Shown here piece after piece: positions 1 to 9,179 of a stretch of 64,000 nucleotides of DNA. Made by a program: the position numbers and the translations under genes. Numbering within the stretch: the stretch's first letter is position 1; each line of letters starts with the position of its first letter. The stretch covers positions 4,278,001 through 4,342,000 of the forward strand of contig NZ_CP014546.1 of the NCBI RefSeq assembly GCF_001579805.1. Direction: 5' to 3'. The stretch comes from Pseudomonas azotoformans. Lineage in GTDB: Bacteria; Pseudomonadota; Gammaproteobacteria; Pseudomonadales; Pseudomonadaceae. The notes under the pieces are model-generated. The model was given only the letters and a program-made list of their open reading frames with translations. It was not told the origin of the DNA and made no database searches.

Positions 1-218
1 CCATGGCGCTCGATGTCATTGCGGTTGGCGATAGCCACCGACGCCGGGGTTTCGCGCACACTCAAACCCAAGCGCGAGGCCATGCCACTGGATTGATCCA
101 GGGCCAGGCCAGGCTCGGCGGTTTGTTCGCCATCAATGGTGGTCGGGGCCAACTCAAGGGCCCAGGCGCAGACAGGCAGGCAGCCGAACAGGCCCGCCAA
201 CAGGGGAAGATGTTTCAT
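1..218 (-). CDS. TonB-dependent outer-membrane receptor, N-terminal part (cut by window edge)
   Basis: Only the first 72 codons lie in the window; the gene continues past base 1. It starts with a signal peptide (MKHLPLLAGLFGCLPVCAWA), followed by a TonB-box-like stretch (LELAPTTIDG) and the plug-domain opening SVRETPASVAIANRNDIERHG, which is the usual beginning of TonB-dependent receptors. It lies 95 bases downstream of a DUF2946 gene on the same strand and is probably co-transcribed with it. DUF2946 proteins often sit next to metal (copper-type) receptors, so a metal ligand is a reasonable inference, but the ligand cannot be read from this fragment. Confidence 0.8.
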   Translation of the reverse strand, partial: MKHLPLLAGLFGCLPVCAWALELAPTTIDGEQTAEPGLALDQSSGMASRLGLSVRETPASVAIANRNDIERH

Positions 219-313
219 GGTTGAATCCTGAAAAACTTGGCTTGAAAACAACGCACAACCGCCCGTACGTCCTCGCGGAAACGGTGGTCAGTGCAGATCG
301 GAAAGCGAAGGGA

Positions 314-703
314 TCAGGCGAAAGCAGGCGGTGCGCGCGGATTAGCCGCAGGCCAGGTGAAGCGGGCAGGAATGTCGGCAGCCAGGACAATGGCCGGCGG
401 CGGTGCATGGGGCTGTGGCAGTACTGCCACATTCAAGCTGGAACTCAGCGCCGGGCCCATGCCACCGGTGGAGCACAGCGGGCAACCAAACGCCTTGGAC
501 AGCGTTGGCAGGTTCTCTTCAGTGGAGTTGGACGGCTTGGGCGCCTGGGTTCGCGGGTCTACCGTACAAAACTGACCACCGATGCCATTGAGCTGCATCC
601 CGACCATCTGCCCATGACCGATACTGCAGGCGAACACATTGAACAGGACGCAGCAATAGAGCATCCAGGCAATGAGCGAGCGGTCGGCACGAGCGATTTT
701 CAT
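314..703 (-). CDS. DUF2946 family protein
   Basis: 129 aa. The chosen ATG (MKIARADRSLIAWMLYCC) gives an N-terminal hydrophobic segment, residues about 10-25, followed by a Pro/Ala-rich tail with the pair CPLC near the middle. This layout (one membrane or signal segment, a CxxC-type motif, low-complexity C-terminus) matches DUF2946 proteins, which are found beside TonB-dependent metal receptors. The in-frame codons upstream of the chosen ATG belong to a longer open frame with no better start. It probably forms an operon with the receptor that follows. A role in metal handling is inferred only from this association. Confidence 0.6.
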   Translation of the reverse strand: MKIARADRSLIAWMLYCCVLFNVFACSIGHGQMVGMQLNGIGGQFCTVDPRTQAPKPSNSTEENLPTLSKAFGCPLCSTGGMGPALSSSLNVAVLPQPHAPPPAIVLAADIPARFTWPAANPRAPPAFA

Positions 704-796
704 GGGGCGGCACTTTACCATCAGCCGCCGACGAAATGCCTGCAAAAAATCTCCAGGCGACTATCCTCTTTCGCACCTTTTAAGGGAGAGCCAGCC

Positions 797-1234
797 ATGA
801 GCTTTGTTGTCGCACGATGGATTGTCGGCATTTTCACCTTCATCAGCATGGTGCATTTGTACTGGGCTGCCGGAGGCAAACTCGGCTTCCAGGCCGCCAT
901 TCCCCAATTGCCCGGCGAATTCGCTCGCGGGCCGAAACCAGCGTTCAAACCCTCCGCGCTGGCTACGTTTCTGGTTGCCATGGGGTTGGTGGGGATTGCA
1001 CTGATGGTGTGCTTGCGGGCTGGGCTGTATTTCTCGGCAGTGTCTCATGGGGCGTTGCAGTGGGGGATCAGTGCGATTGCGGTGGTGATGTTTGCCAGGG
1101 CGATTGGGGATTCGGAGTTGGTGGGGTTTTTCAAGAAGGTCGGTGGGTCGCGGTTTGCGCGGTTGGATACGTATTTTTATTCGCCGTTGTGCCTGGTGTT
1201 GGGGGCGGGGTTGTTGGTGGTGGCGTGGGGGTAA
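797..1234 (+). CDS. DUF3995 integral membrane protein
   Basis: 145 aa with four predicted membrane spans (about residues 5-22, 52-72, 78-98 and 120-143) and the GGKLGF motif after the first span, as in DUF3995 proteins. A ribosome-binding sequence, AGGGAGAG, lies 7 bases before the ATG. It is divergent from the DUF2946/receptor pair. The molecular function of the family is not known. The last third is unusually rich in G on the coding strand (runs of ggggtgggg), but the frame is open to the end. Confidence 0.7.
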   Translation: MSFVVARWIVGIFTFISMVHLYWAAGGKLGFQAAIPQLPGEFARGPKPAFKPSALATFLVAMGLVGIALMVCLRAGLYFSAVSHGALQWGISAIAVVMFARAIGDSELVGFFKKVGGSRFARLDTYFYSPLCLVLGAGLLVVAWG

Positions 1235-1407
1235 GAAAGGGCCGACTGAACACAGGAGAAAACCGCAAAGTTCCAACTCAACAGCCTGCAAAAAAGCAAT
1301 AAACCTGATTTCAGCGCAATCGCTTAAATAAAAATCGCTCTCATCCTTGCCCGATCTTCCGACATGGCCGTCATGGTTTATAGAACCTCCCTTACCCAGG
1401 ATTTCCC

Positions 1408-3910
1408 ATGTCGCGCCTTGCTCGTCCCTTGCACCCACTGGCCTTGTCAGTGGCGATGGCTTTTGCCGCCGTGCCGTTGCTGACCGTCCAGTCCTCCTTT
1501 GCCGAAGAAAGCAGCAGCGCCGTGCGCAGTTTCTCGATTCCCGCTGGTGATTTGAGCCAGGCGCTCAATAGCCTGGCCGAGCAGGCGGGCCTGGTGCTGG
1601 CGTTTGATGCAAGCCTGACCCGTGGCAAGCGCAGCAAGGCCCTGAGTGGGCAGTACGACACCGATGTGGCGCTGAACCAGTTGCTCGCCGGCAGCGGCTT
1701 GCAAGCCTTGAAGCTCTCCGCCGACCGCTACCGCCTGGAAGCCATCCCGGATAACGGCGGGGCCATGGAGTTGCAGGCCACTACCATCAGCGGCGCGTAC
1801 CAGAGCGAGAGCCCGACCGGGCCAGTGTCCGGTTATGTGGCCACGCGCAGTTTGTCGGGCACCAAGACCGACACTGCGCTGATCGAAACCCCGCAGTCGA
1901 TCTCCATCGTCACCAAAGACCAGATGCGCGCGCAAAACGCCGAGAGCCTCAACCAGATCCTGCGCTACAGCGCCGCCGTCATTCCGGAAACCCGTGGCGC
2001 CACTGCATCACGTCTCGACCAATTGACCATCCGGGGTTTCTCACCGGCCACTTACCTTGACGGCCTGCGCATGCCCTCGAGTCGTGACGCCTTGCCGCAA
2101 AAGGACGCTTTCGACTTGGAACGCGTCGAAGTGCTACGCGGCCCGGCCTCGGTCCTTTACGGCCAGGGCACGCCGAGCGGCGTGATCAACATGGTCAGCA
2201 AGCGCCCGCTGGACACGCCGTTTCACGAAGTGGGCGTGGAATACGGCACCTTCAACAAGAAACGCACGACCTTCGACTTGAGTGGCCCATTGGATGATCA
2301 GGGCGTGTATTCCTACCGTGTGGCCGGGCTTTTCGACGATGCCGATGGCCAGGTAGAACACACCGAGACGCGCCGCCAGTCATTGTCCAGCGCCTTCACC
2401 TGGCGTCCGGACGACGCCACCTCACTGACCCTGCTCGGGCACTTCCAGAAGGACCCCAAAGGCGCGTCCTACGGTTCGGTGCCGGCCTGGGGCTCGGTGC
2501 TGCACAGCCCGACCGGGCGCAGTATCGATGTGGACTTCTACGACGGCGAAAAGAATTTCGAGAAAAGTGACCGCGAGTACTACAGCATCGGCTGGGCGTT
2601 CGAGCATCACTTCGATGACGTGTGGACCGTGCGCCAGAATGCGCGCTACCTGCGCAGCGAAGGCCAGTACCGCAGCCTCTACAGCAACTACCTGATGGCG
2701 GATTACCGCACCATCCGCCGCTCGACCATCGCCAGCGATGTCGACCTGGACGCCTACACCCTCGACAACCAGGTGCAGGCCAAATTCGACACCGGCCCGT
2801 TGCAGCACACCTTGTTGATGGGGCTCGACTACCAGAACACCAGCACCGACACCAAGTCCGGCTCGGGCGTGTACACCGCCGGCCCGACCCTGGATATTTT
2901 CAATCCGGTCTACGGCGCGGCCGTTCCGGTGCCGGCCTACACCACCGACGGCACCTCGCGCAGCGAGCAGACCGGTGTGTACCTGCAAGAACAGATGAAG
3001 TGGGACAAATGGGTCCTGTTGTTGGGCGGCCGCTATGACTGGGGCCAGCACTGACAGCAGCACCAAGACGATTCGCACCGGCTCTAAATCCGAGTCGTCC
3101 CTGGACAGCAAGGCGTTTACCGGCCGTATCGGCCTGGTCTATCTGTTTGATAATGGCCTGGCGCCGTATGCCAGCTATGCGGAGTCGTTCAACCCGCAGT
3201 CGGGTACGGGCTACGGCGGTTCGGTGTTCAAGCCGACTGAAGGCAAGCAGTATGAAATCGGCATCAAGTACCAGCCGCCGGGCAGCAACAGCTTTATCAC
3301 CGCGGCGATCTTCGACCTGCGCCAGACCAACGTGCTGACCACCGACCCGGACCCGACTCATCTGTGCGGCACCGGGCGCTGCCAGAGCCAGGACGGCGAA
3401 GTGCAATCCCGTGGCTTTGAGCTGGAAGGCAAGGCCAGCCTCAACGATAACCTGGACATCACTGCGGCCTATGCCTACCTGGACAACCGCATCAGCAAGT
3501 CCAACAACACCGTGCGTTACGCGCCCATCAGTGACATCGGCGTAGGCCCGGCTATCGCCGCTGAAGGCACCACCACTTACGGCGTGCCGCGTCACACCGC
3601 TTCGGCGTGGGCCGACTACACCTTCCATGATGGCAACCTGAAAGGTTTCGGTGCGGGCGCGGGTGCGCGGTATGTCGGCTCGTCCTGGGGCGATACGGCC
3701 AACACCCTGAAGGTGCCGGGCTACACCCTGTTCGATGCGGCGGTGCACTACGACATCCCGAACATCACCAACCTGAAGGACAACCTGCGCCTGGCGCTCA
3801 ATGCCACCAACCTGGCGAATAAAGAGTACGTTGCGTCCTGCTACTCCTATTCGTGGTGCTGGTATGGCTCGCAGCGCACCGTACAGGCAAGCGCCACGTA
3901 CCAGTGGTGA
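1408..3910 (+). pseudogene. TonB-dependent siderophore receptor with STN domain, broken by a +1 frameshift
   Basis: Outer-membrane ferric-siderophore receptor of the FpvA/FhuA type. It has a signal peptide (residues 1-32), an STN domain (about 36-110, FSIPAGDLSQALNSLAEQAG), a plug (IETPQSISIVTKDQM to YGQGTPSGVINMVSKRP) and a barrel ending in an aromatic residue (TYQW). The first frame stops at 3054 (GGRYDWGQH*). The rest of the barrel (STDSSTKTIRTG and on) continues in another frame from about 3045 to 3910. Removing one G from GGGG at 3041-3044 restores GGRYDWASTDSST. The C-terminal CYSYSWCWYGSQRTV resembles ferrichrome-type receptors. Although it has an STN domain, no sigma/anti-sigma pair adjoins it. 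A weak Fur-like sequence lies at 1326-1344. Confidence 0.85.
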
Positions 3911-3921
3911 GGTGAAAAAAA

Positions 3922-3961
3922 GGCCTTGGCGAAAGGATTCGGGAGCAGCATCGCCAAGGCC
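3922..3961 (-). terminator. Rho-independent terminator of the LOG-family gene
   Basis: Perfect 11-bp stem, GGCCTTGGCGA (3922-3932) pairing with TCGCCAAGGCC (3951-3961), with an 18-base loop. On the minus strand it lies just after the LOG gene stop and is followed by seven T (AAAAAAA at 3915-3921 on the plus strand). It may also stop transcripts of the convergent receptor gene, though no T tract follows on that strand. Confidence 0.85.
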
Positions 3962-3969
3962 GAAACGGG

Positions 3970-4551
3970 CTAGCGCTTAGCGGGCTCGATCCATTTGTCG
4001 ACCACCGGCGCCTGCCACCGCCCAAGGGCATCGAGCAGGGCGCCGGGGTGGTCTTCGACGATCAGCATCTGGCTGTGCTCGGCCTTGATGAAGCCTTCCT
4101 TTACGCCGTGCGCGAACAGGCCCCGCAGCGGCGCGAAGAACTGTGCGGTATTCAGGCAGGCCACGCCTTTGTGGTGTTCGCCAAGCTGCGTCAAGGTCAT
4201 CGCTTCCAACAACTCCTCGAAGGTGCCGAGGCCACCGGGCAGGGCGATAAACCCATCGGCCAGTTCGCTCATGCGCGCTTTGCGGCTGCGCATGTCTTCG
4301 GTGATTTCATAGGCGCTGAGCCCTGGATGCATGTGCCCGAGCTCATGCAGCAATCGGGTGATGACGCCGATCACTTCGCCACCCTCGGCCAGTGCGCTAT
4401 CGGCAATCACGCCCATCAAGCCTTTGGCGCTGCCGCCGTAGACCAGGCGAATACCGCGCCGGGCGATTTCACGGCCCAGGGCTTTGGCGTCTTCACTGTA
4501 GCGAGGGTGGGTGCCGAAGTTGGAGCCGCAAAATACCGTGAGACTGCGCAT
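3970..4551 (-). CDS. LOG family (TIGR00730) nucleotide phosphoribohydrolase
   Basis: 193 aa. Rossmann-like fold opening with VFCGSNFG, a conserved SRKARM segment at about residue 88, and the family signature PGGLGTFEELLE. LOG proteins hydrolyse cytokinin riboside 5'-monophosphates or other nucleoside monophosphates to a free base and ribose 5-phosphate. In bacteria many members act as general nucleotide hydrolases, so a cytokinin role is not implied. Length is normal for the family. It is transcribed alone and ends at its own terminator. Confidence 0.85.
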   Translation of the reverse strand: MRSLTVFCGSNFGTHPRYSEDAKALGREIARRGIRLVYGGSAKGLMGVIADSALAEGGEVIGVITRLLHELGHMHPGLSAYEITEDMRSRKARMSELADGFIALPGGLGTFEELLEAMTLTQLGEHHKGVACLNTAQFFAPLRGLFAHGVKEGFIKAEHSQMLIVEDHPGALLDALGRWQAPVVDKWIEPAKR

Positions 4552-4631
4552 CAGAATTCCTGGTTGGGGGAGGGCGTTGCAGTTTCACGCCTGTTGGCCG
4601 ACAAGCACAGCGCCAAGAAATCGCCTGATGA

Positions 4632-6017
4632 CTAGGCCACCCAGCATTCCAGGATGCGCCGGCCCAATGCTTCAGCGCTGGCCTGGGAATCGATGTTGGC
4701 AAATCCCAACAGCAGGCCGGGACCGCTGTGCTGCACGACATTCCATTCACTCAAGGCTTCTGCGAAGAGACCGACGCTCGCCAGTTTCTGCACCAGCAGG
4801 CGGTCTGATTGCGGGGTCTTGAACCGCAGGATCAGGTGCATCCCGCCAGGTTGTGCATCAATGGAAATATGCGCGCCCAATACCTTGCGCAACCCGTTGG
4901 CGGTGGCTTCGCGGCGCTCGCCGTACAGCTTGCGCATGCGCTGGATGTGCCGGGCGAAATGCCCTTCGGCAATAAAACTGGCGACGATGGCCTGGGTCAG
5001 TTCCGGGCAGTTGCCGAGGAAGCTCTGGCTGACCTGTTCGAAACGCCCGACCTGGGAAACGGGCACCACCAGATACGCCAGGCGAATGCCGGGGAACAGC
5101 ACTTTGCTGAAGGTGCCCGCGTAAAGCACCCGGCCCTCACGGTCCAGGCTCTTGAGCGCTGGTAGAGGGCGGCTGACGTAACGGTACTCACCGTCGTAGT
5201 CGTCCTCGATGATCCAGGCGAGTTCACGGCGGGCCCAGTCCAGCAGTTCCAGGCGACGCGGCAGCGACAGCGACACACACAGCGGGCTTTGATGGGCTGG
5301 GGTGACGACCACGGCGCGGGCAGCGCTGAGGTGCTGTACGCAGAGGCCGTCCTGATCCACCGGCACAGGGATGGACTTGATCTGCAAATGGTCCAGCAAG
5401 GGTCGCGTGGGCAGATAACCTGGGTCTTCCACCAGCACCGCGTCGCCGGGTGACAGCAACGCATGGGTGACCAGGCTCAGCGTGTTGCGGTAGCCCGACG
5501 TGACGAAGATCTGCTCCGGCGAGCAATGGATTCCCCGCGCCACCTGCAAGTAACTGGCGATAGCGGTGCGCAGCGAAGGCAGGCCGTAGACCGGCGGGTG
5601 GGCCATGTCCGCCAGTTGCGTGGCGCGCACGCAACGGGCGGCAATTTTCGACCAGATTTTGCGCGGGAAAGCGTCCAGCGCCGGCAGGCCCATCTGGAAG
5701 GGCAGTACGTGTGACTGTTGTCGCACGGCGTTGTAGGGCGTAATGACCACGGGCGTAGGCTGGGCGCTCTGGATGCCGTGCGCCACCACCGTGCCCGCCT
5801 GGCCGCGAGCCTCAAGGTAACCCTCGGCGGTCAGCAATGCGTAGGTGCTGTCGATGGTGCCGCGCGCGAGCCCCAACTCCTTGGCCAGTGCCCGCGCTGA
5901 CGGGACGCGCTCGCCGGGCTTGAGCAGGCTTTCGGCGATGGCATTGCGAAAACGCCAGTAAAGCTGGCGGTAGATCGGCTCGGCCGAGGTAGGGTCCAAC
6001 GGGGGTAGGGTGTGCAT
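4632..6017 (-). CDS. MocR-type transcriptional regulator (GntR N-terminus, aminotransferase-like C-terminus)
   Basis: 461 aa. Residues about 10-78 form a GntR winged helix (PIYRQLYWRFRNAIAESLLKPGE, then SARALAKELGLARGTIDSTYALL). Residues about 105-455 form a fold-type-I PLP domain with YGLPSLRTAIASYL, IIEDDYDGEYRY and GTFSKVLFPGIRLAYLV, in which the lysine of SK is the expected PLP ligand. The domain order is that of PdxR/MocR regulators, which sense PLP or amino compounds. It is divergent from an AhpD-like gene, which is its most likely target. Confidence 0.9.
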   Translation of the reverse strand: MHTLPPLDPTSAEPIYRQLYWRFRNAIAESLLKPGERVPSARALAKELGLARGTIDSTYALLTAEGYLEARGQAGTVVAHGIQSAQPTPVVITPYNAVRQQSHVLPFQMGLPALDAFPRKIWSKIAARCVRATQLADMAHPPVYGLPSLRTAIASYLQVARGIHCSPEQIFVTSGYRNTLSLVTHALLSPGDAVLVEDPGYLPTRPLLDHLQIKSIPVPVDQDGLCVQHLSAARAVVVTPAHQSPLCVSLSLPRRLELLDWARRELAWIIEDDYDGEYRYVSRPLPALKSLDREGRVLYAGTFSKVLFPGIRLAYLVVPVSQVGRFEQVSQSFLGNCPELTQAIVASFIAEGHFARHIQRMRKLYGERREATANGLRKVLGAHISIDAQPGGMHLILRFKTPQSDRLLVQKLASVGLFAEALSEWNVVQHSGPGLLLGFANIDSQASAEALGRRILECWVA

Positions 6018-6101
6018 GAGGGAGATTTCCTGGTCGCGCCTGCCTTAACTGTAGCGGCTGCATGACCTGTACCCAAGTGCCATAACTGCAACATTTGACT
6101 A

Positions 6102-6114
6102 GACCATCATGGTC
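6102..6114. promoter_or_regulatory. Candidate MocR operator palindrome
   Basis: GACCAT-C-ATGGTC is a perfect 13-base palindrome in the gap between the divergent MocR gene and the AhpD-like gene. Regulators of this class commonly bind such divergent gaps. The assignment rests only on position and symmetry. Confidence 0.3.
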
Positions 6115-6200
6115 CGGTCACCGGGCCCATTCTTGGCTCTTCAGAGGTGAGCCATGGCGCTGCAACATGGTGCCTTCACTCAACCTCGACAGGATTTATC

Positions 6201-6641
6201 ATGACCACTCGCCTCGATTACACCCAAGCATCCCCGGAAGGCTACAAGGCTTTCGGTGGCGTCTATGTCTACCTGCAAAACAGCGGCTTGCCCAAGGCGT
6301 TGATCGACCTGGTCTACCTGCGTGTCTCGCAGATCAATGGCTGCGCCTTCTGCATCGACATGCACTCGCGTGACCTGCTCAAGCAAGGCCTGGCCGTGGA
6401 CAAGCTGGTACTGGTGCCGGTGTGGCACGACGCACGGGATGTGTTCACCGCCCGTGAACGCATCGCCCTGGCTTTCGCTGAAGCGGTCACCCGCAGCGAC
6501 GTCTCGGATGCAGAGTACGCAGCGGCCGCCGCCGAGTTCAGCGCCAAGGAGCTGGCCGACCTGACTTACGGCATTGCCTTGATGAACGCCTTCAACCGAC
6601 TGGGCATCACCTTTCGCACCACGCCGGCTGCGGCTAACTGA
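6201..6641 (+). CDS. Carboxymuconolactone decarboxylase / AhpD-like protein
   Basis: 146 aa. It contains the AhpD-type redox motif at about residues 48-56 (NGCAFCIDMH: CxxC followed by H) and the family C-terminal stretch LTYGIALMNAFNRLGI. Members act as alkylhydroperoxidase-type disulfide reductases or as decarboxylases; the CxxC favours the former. The ATG at 6201 follows CAGGATTTATC, a reasonable ribosome site; an upstream in-frame start at 6147 would add 18 unconserved-looking residues. The divergent MocR regulator probably controls it. Confidence 0.85.
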   Translation: MTTRLDYTQASPEGYKAFGGVYVYLQNSGLPKALIDLVYLRVSQINGCAFCIDMHSRDLLKQGLAVDKLVLVPVWHDARDVFTARERIALAFAEAVTRSDVSDAEYAAAAAEFSAKELADLTYGIALMNAFNRLGITFRTTPAAAN

Positions 6642-6733
6642 AACCTTGCGCAATAAGGCAATTTAATGGCCCCTTTGTAACAAAATCCTCGCCAGAATCG
6701 CTTTTATTTTCAGGTGGTTAGGTGAGGATGCAA

Positions 6734-7063
6734 ATGCGCTCTGTTGGAATGATGCTGATCGCCTGCTCCCTGGCTGGCGGCGCGGCTGCCGTGCAGGCAC
6801 GGGAGCTGCGCGAGGGTGACAAGTACATGTGCAGTTGGGGCGCCGGCACCGCCGCCAGGGCCCAGGAACTCAAACTGTCGGGCGTGTCGTTGTACGCGGC
6901 GCGGCAGAAGATCCAAAGCATGAAGTTCAACAAGTCGTGGATGCGCATGATGGCCATGGGCATCACCGAGCAGACCTACGACAGCCGTTCACGGCTCAAG
7001 CCCGAGGCGATCCGCCAGGGTTTCTATCAGGATTGCGTGCGCTACAAAGTCGCACGCAAATAA
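6734..7063 (+). CDS. Small secreted protein of unknown function
   Basis: 109 aa with a clear signal peptide (MRSVGMMLIACSLAGGAAAVQA, cleavage after about residue 22). The mature part of about 87 residues is basic, with two cysteines, one near its start (YMCSWG) and one near its end (QDCVRY), that could form a disulfide. The ATG at 6734 is preferred over GTG 6722 because TAGGTGAGG lies 6 bases upstream. I do not recognise a domain. The exported basic protein stands alone between the AhpD-like gene and a convergent LysR gene. Confidence 0.65.
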   Translation: MRSVGMMLIACSLAGGAAAVQARELREGDKYMCSWGAGTAARAQELKLSGVSLYAARQKIQSMKFNKSWMRMMAMGITEQTYDSRSRLKPEAIRQGFYQDCVRYKVARK

Positions 7064-7067
7064 CCGC

Positions 7068-7967
7068 TTAACGTGACAGCGGCGAGCTGGCGTCCTCCTG
7101 GAAATACACCTTCGCCGTTTCAATGAACCGCCGATTGGCCTGGGACAGGTATTCGCTAGCGCGCCAGCACAAGTTGAAGTGCATGAACTGCGCCGGCTCG
7201 AATGACACGCCGGCCAACCCTGGCTCTTGCTCCTGCACCGACCGCAGTAAGGTGGACACGCCCATGCCGTTGCGCGTGGCGGTAATCACCAGCGGCACGA
7301 AGTTGCTTTCCAGCGCGATGTTGAAACGCACTCGGGCGTTGCTGCAAAAGGCGTCCAGCAGATGGCGTTGCAGGAAGGTGTTGTCGAACACCAGCATCGG
7401 TTCGTGTTGCAGCCGCTGCGCCGCAATGGACGAGTTGCCCGCCAGTGGGTGATCCTGGGCCATGCACAACACCATCTCATCACTGCCGAGCAGCACCGAC
7501 TCCCACGCCGGATCCACCCGTCGCGACTCCAACAACGCCACATCGATATCCCGAGTGGCCAGGCGTTCGCTGATGTCATCGGCGCTGCCTTCCACCACAT
7601 GCATGGCAATGCCGGGGTACCGGGCGCGAAATTGCATCAGCAGGTCGGGAATATGGCGGATGCCGTACATGGGCGGTACGCCCACGCGGATTTCGCCGCT
7701 GTGCAGTTGGGTCAGGTCCTGCAATTCACGGCGGGCACCGGCCAAGCCTTCAAGACACGCCTCGGCGCGTGCCAGGAACAACTGGCCTTCGGCAGTCACG
7801 CTGATCTGCCGCGTCGCGCGGTTGAACAGGGCCACACCCAGCTCATCCTCCAATCGGCTCACCGCCATGCTCAGCGCCGGCTGTGCCACGTGCAACGCTT
7901 GGGCGGCTTTGGTGAAGCTGCCTTGGCGGGCGATTTCGACGCAGTACTCCAGCGCTTTCAGGTTCAT
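7068..7967 (-). CDS. LysR family transcriptional regulator
   Basis: 299 aa. The N-terminal winged helix (MNLKALEYCVEIARQGSFTKAAQALHVAQPALSMAVSRLEDELG) is typical, followed by a substrate-binding domain from about residue 90 (GEIRVGVPPMYG). An upstream ATG at 7979 would add four residues (MRAI). It is divergent from the AbrB-family transporter gene, with a gap of about 110 bases containing two direct repeats, ATAACAAA and TTAACAAA. The usual LysR logic makes that transporter the likely target. The effector is unknown. Confidence 0.85.
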   Translation of the reverse strand: MNLKALEYCVEIARQGSFTKAAQALHVAQPALSMAVSRLEDELGVALFNRATRQISVTAEGQLFLARAEACLEGLAGARRELQDLTQLHSGEIRVGVPPMYGIRHIPDLLMQFRARYPGIAMHVVEGSADDISERLATRDIDVALLESRRVDPAWESVLLGSDEMVLCMAQDHPLAGNSSIAAQRLQHEPMLVFDNTFLQRHLLDAFCSNARVRFNIALESNFVPLVITATRNGMGVSTLLRSVQEQEPGLAGVSFEPAQFMHFNLCWRASEYLSQANRRFIETAKVYFQEDASSPLSR

Positions 7968-8076
7968 GATGGCTCGCATAACAAAGTGTGATAGCTGGCT
8001 TAACAAATGGATATTTTCTGTGATGACAGCAAGTCTATAGCCTGTCGGCATTCTTCTCCATGCCGAGTACCCGACC

Positions 8077-9114
8077 ATGCCCAACCATTGGCTTTTCACA
8101 CTGATTATCGGCGCGTTGGGCGGCAGCCTTGCCAGTTGGGCGGGGTGGCCGTTGCCCTGGGTGATCGGTTCGCTGGTCGCCGTGATGTTGACTCGTTGTG
8201 CCGGCAGCCTGGTGCCGGAAATTCCCCATGGCCGCCAGGCCGGGCAACTCATCGTGGCGGTTGCCATCGGCTGTCATTTCACGCTGCCGGTGATGCAGCA
8301 GGTGGCGGCTCATCTCGGGCTGATCATTACGGCGGTGTTGCTCACGCTGGTACTGGCGCTGTGTTCGGTGCTGCTCCTGCATCGCTGGGGCGTGCCTTTC
8401 AGCACCGCATTCTTTGCCTTGATGCCGGCCAATTCCAGCGAGATGGTGCACCTGGGCCGCCAACGCCAGGCGGACACCAGTTTTATCGCCGCCGCCCATA
8501 GCATCCGATTGTTGCTGATTCTTTTGACGGTGCCGGCAGTCGCCACCTTCGGCATGCCCCCCGTTGTTGCGCATGCGCCGTTGCCGGTGGTCTGGCCCTG
8601 GTTGATCTTCATCCTCGGTGTGGGCTGGCTGGCGGCCCTGGGTTTCAAACAGTGCAAGTTGCCTAACCCTTGGACGTTCGGGCCGTTCCTGATTTGCGCG
8701 GTGGGCGTGGGCTGCAATCACCTCTCGATGAGCATGCCGGGCTGGCTCAGCGGCAGCGGCCAGTTGCTGATTGGCTGTGCATTGGGTGTCGCGTTTGACC
8801 GCAGTTTCTTCCAGCGCGCGCCGGGCCTGCTGGGCAAAGTGCTGCTGCTATTGACCGGTTCGGTGATCGCCAGCGCATTGGCGGCCTGGGCGCTGGGTGC
8901 CGGGTTGGGCATGCCGTGGCTGTCGCTGGCCCTGGGCATGATGCCCGGCAGCGCGCCGGAAATGAGCCTTACCGCCGAGGCCCTGGGCCTGGCCGTGACA
9001 TTGGTGACGGCGATGCAGGTCATCCGCATGCTGTTGATCCAGGCGGCGTGCCTGCCGTTGTATCGCCTGTTGGATCGGTCGCCTCAAGCACCGGCCAGTG
9101 CAAAATCTGCGTAG
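8077..9114 (+). CDS. AbrB-family (AbrB duplication, PF05145) membrane transporter-like protein
   Basis: 345 aa with about ten hydrophobic spans arranged as two similar halves. Each half contains a conserved membrane motif, ALMPANSSEM at about residues 114-123 and LGMMPGSAPEMSLTAEAL at about 285-302, which are the duplicated signatures of the AbrB duplication family. Despite the family name these are polytopic membrane proteins, not the Bacillus DNA-binding AbrB. Transport of small organic acids is often proposed but not proven. It is followed 66 bases later by an FAH-family hydrolase and may be co-transcribed with it. Confidence 0.8.
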   Translation: MPNHWLFTLIIGALGGSLASWAGWPLPWVIGSLVAVMLTRCAGSLVPEIPHGRQAGQLIVAVAIGCHFTLPVMQQVAAHLGLIITAVLLTLVLALCSVLLLHRWGVPFSTAFFALMPANSSEMVHLGRQRQADTSFIAAAHSIRLLLILLTVPAVATFGMPPVVAHAPLPVVWPWLIFILGVGWLAALGFKQCKLPNPWTFGPFLICAVGVGCNHLSMSMPGWLSGSGQLLIGCALGVAFDRSFFQRAPGLLGKVLLLLTGSVIASALAAWALGAGLGMPWLSLALGMMPGSAPEMSLTAEALGLAVTLVTAMQVIRMLLIQAACLPLYRLLDRSPQAPASAKSA

Positions 9115-9179
9115 ACCTGTCCAACTTCGCCCCGGCGCCACTCGCCATACTGGCGCCAGGTAACGACGAGGCCCAAGCC

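Noticed and set aside
1326..1344. Fur box before the first siderophore receptor
   Set aside because: The match to the 19-base consensus is poor; it is noted only as a weak possibility in the gene entry.
3035..3060. Programmed ribosomal frameshift in the receptor gene
   Set aside because: There is no slippery heptamer and no downstream pseudoknot, and TonB receptors are not known to use frameshifting. A single-base insertion explains it.
8077..9114. DNA-binding AbrB regulator
   Set aside because: Only the family name is shared; the protein is polytopic membrane throughout with duplicated membrane motifs.
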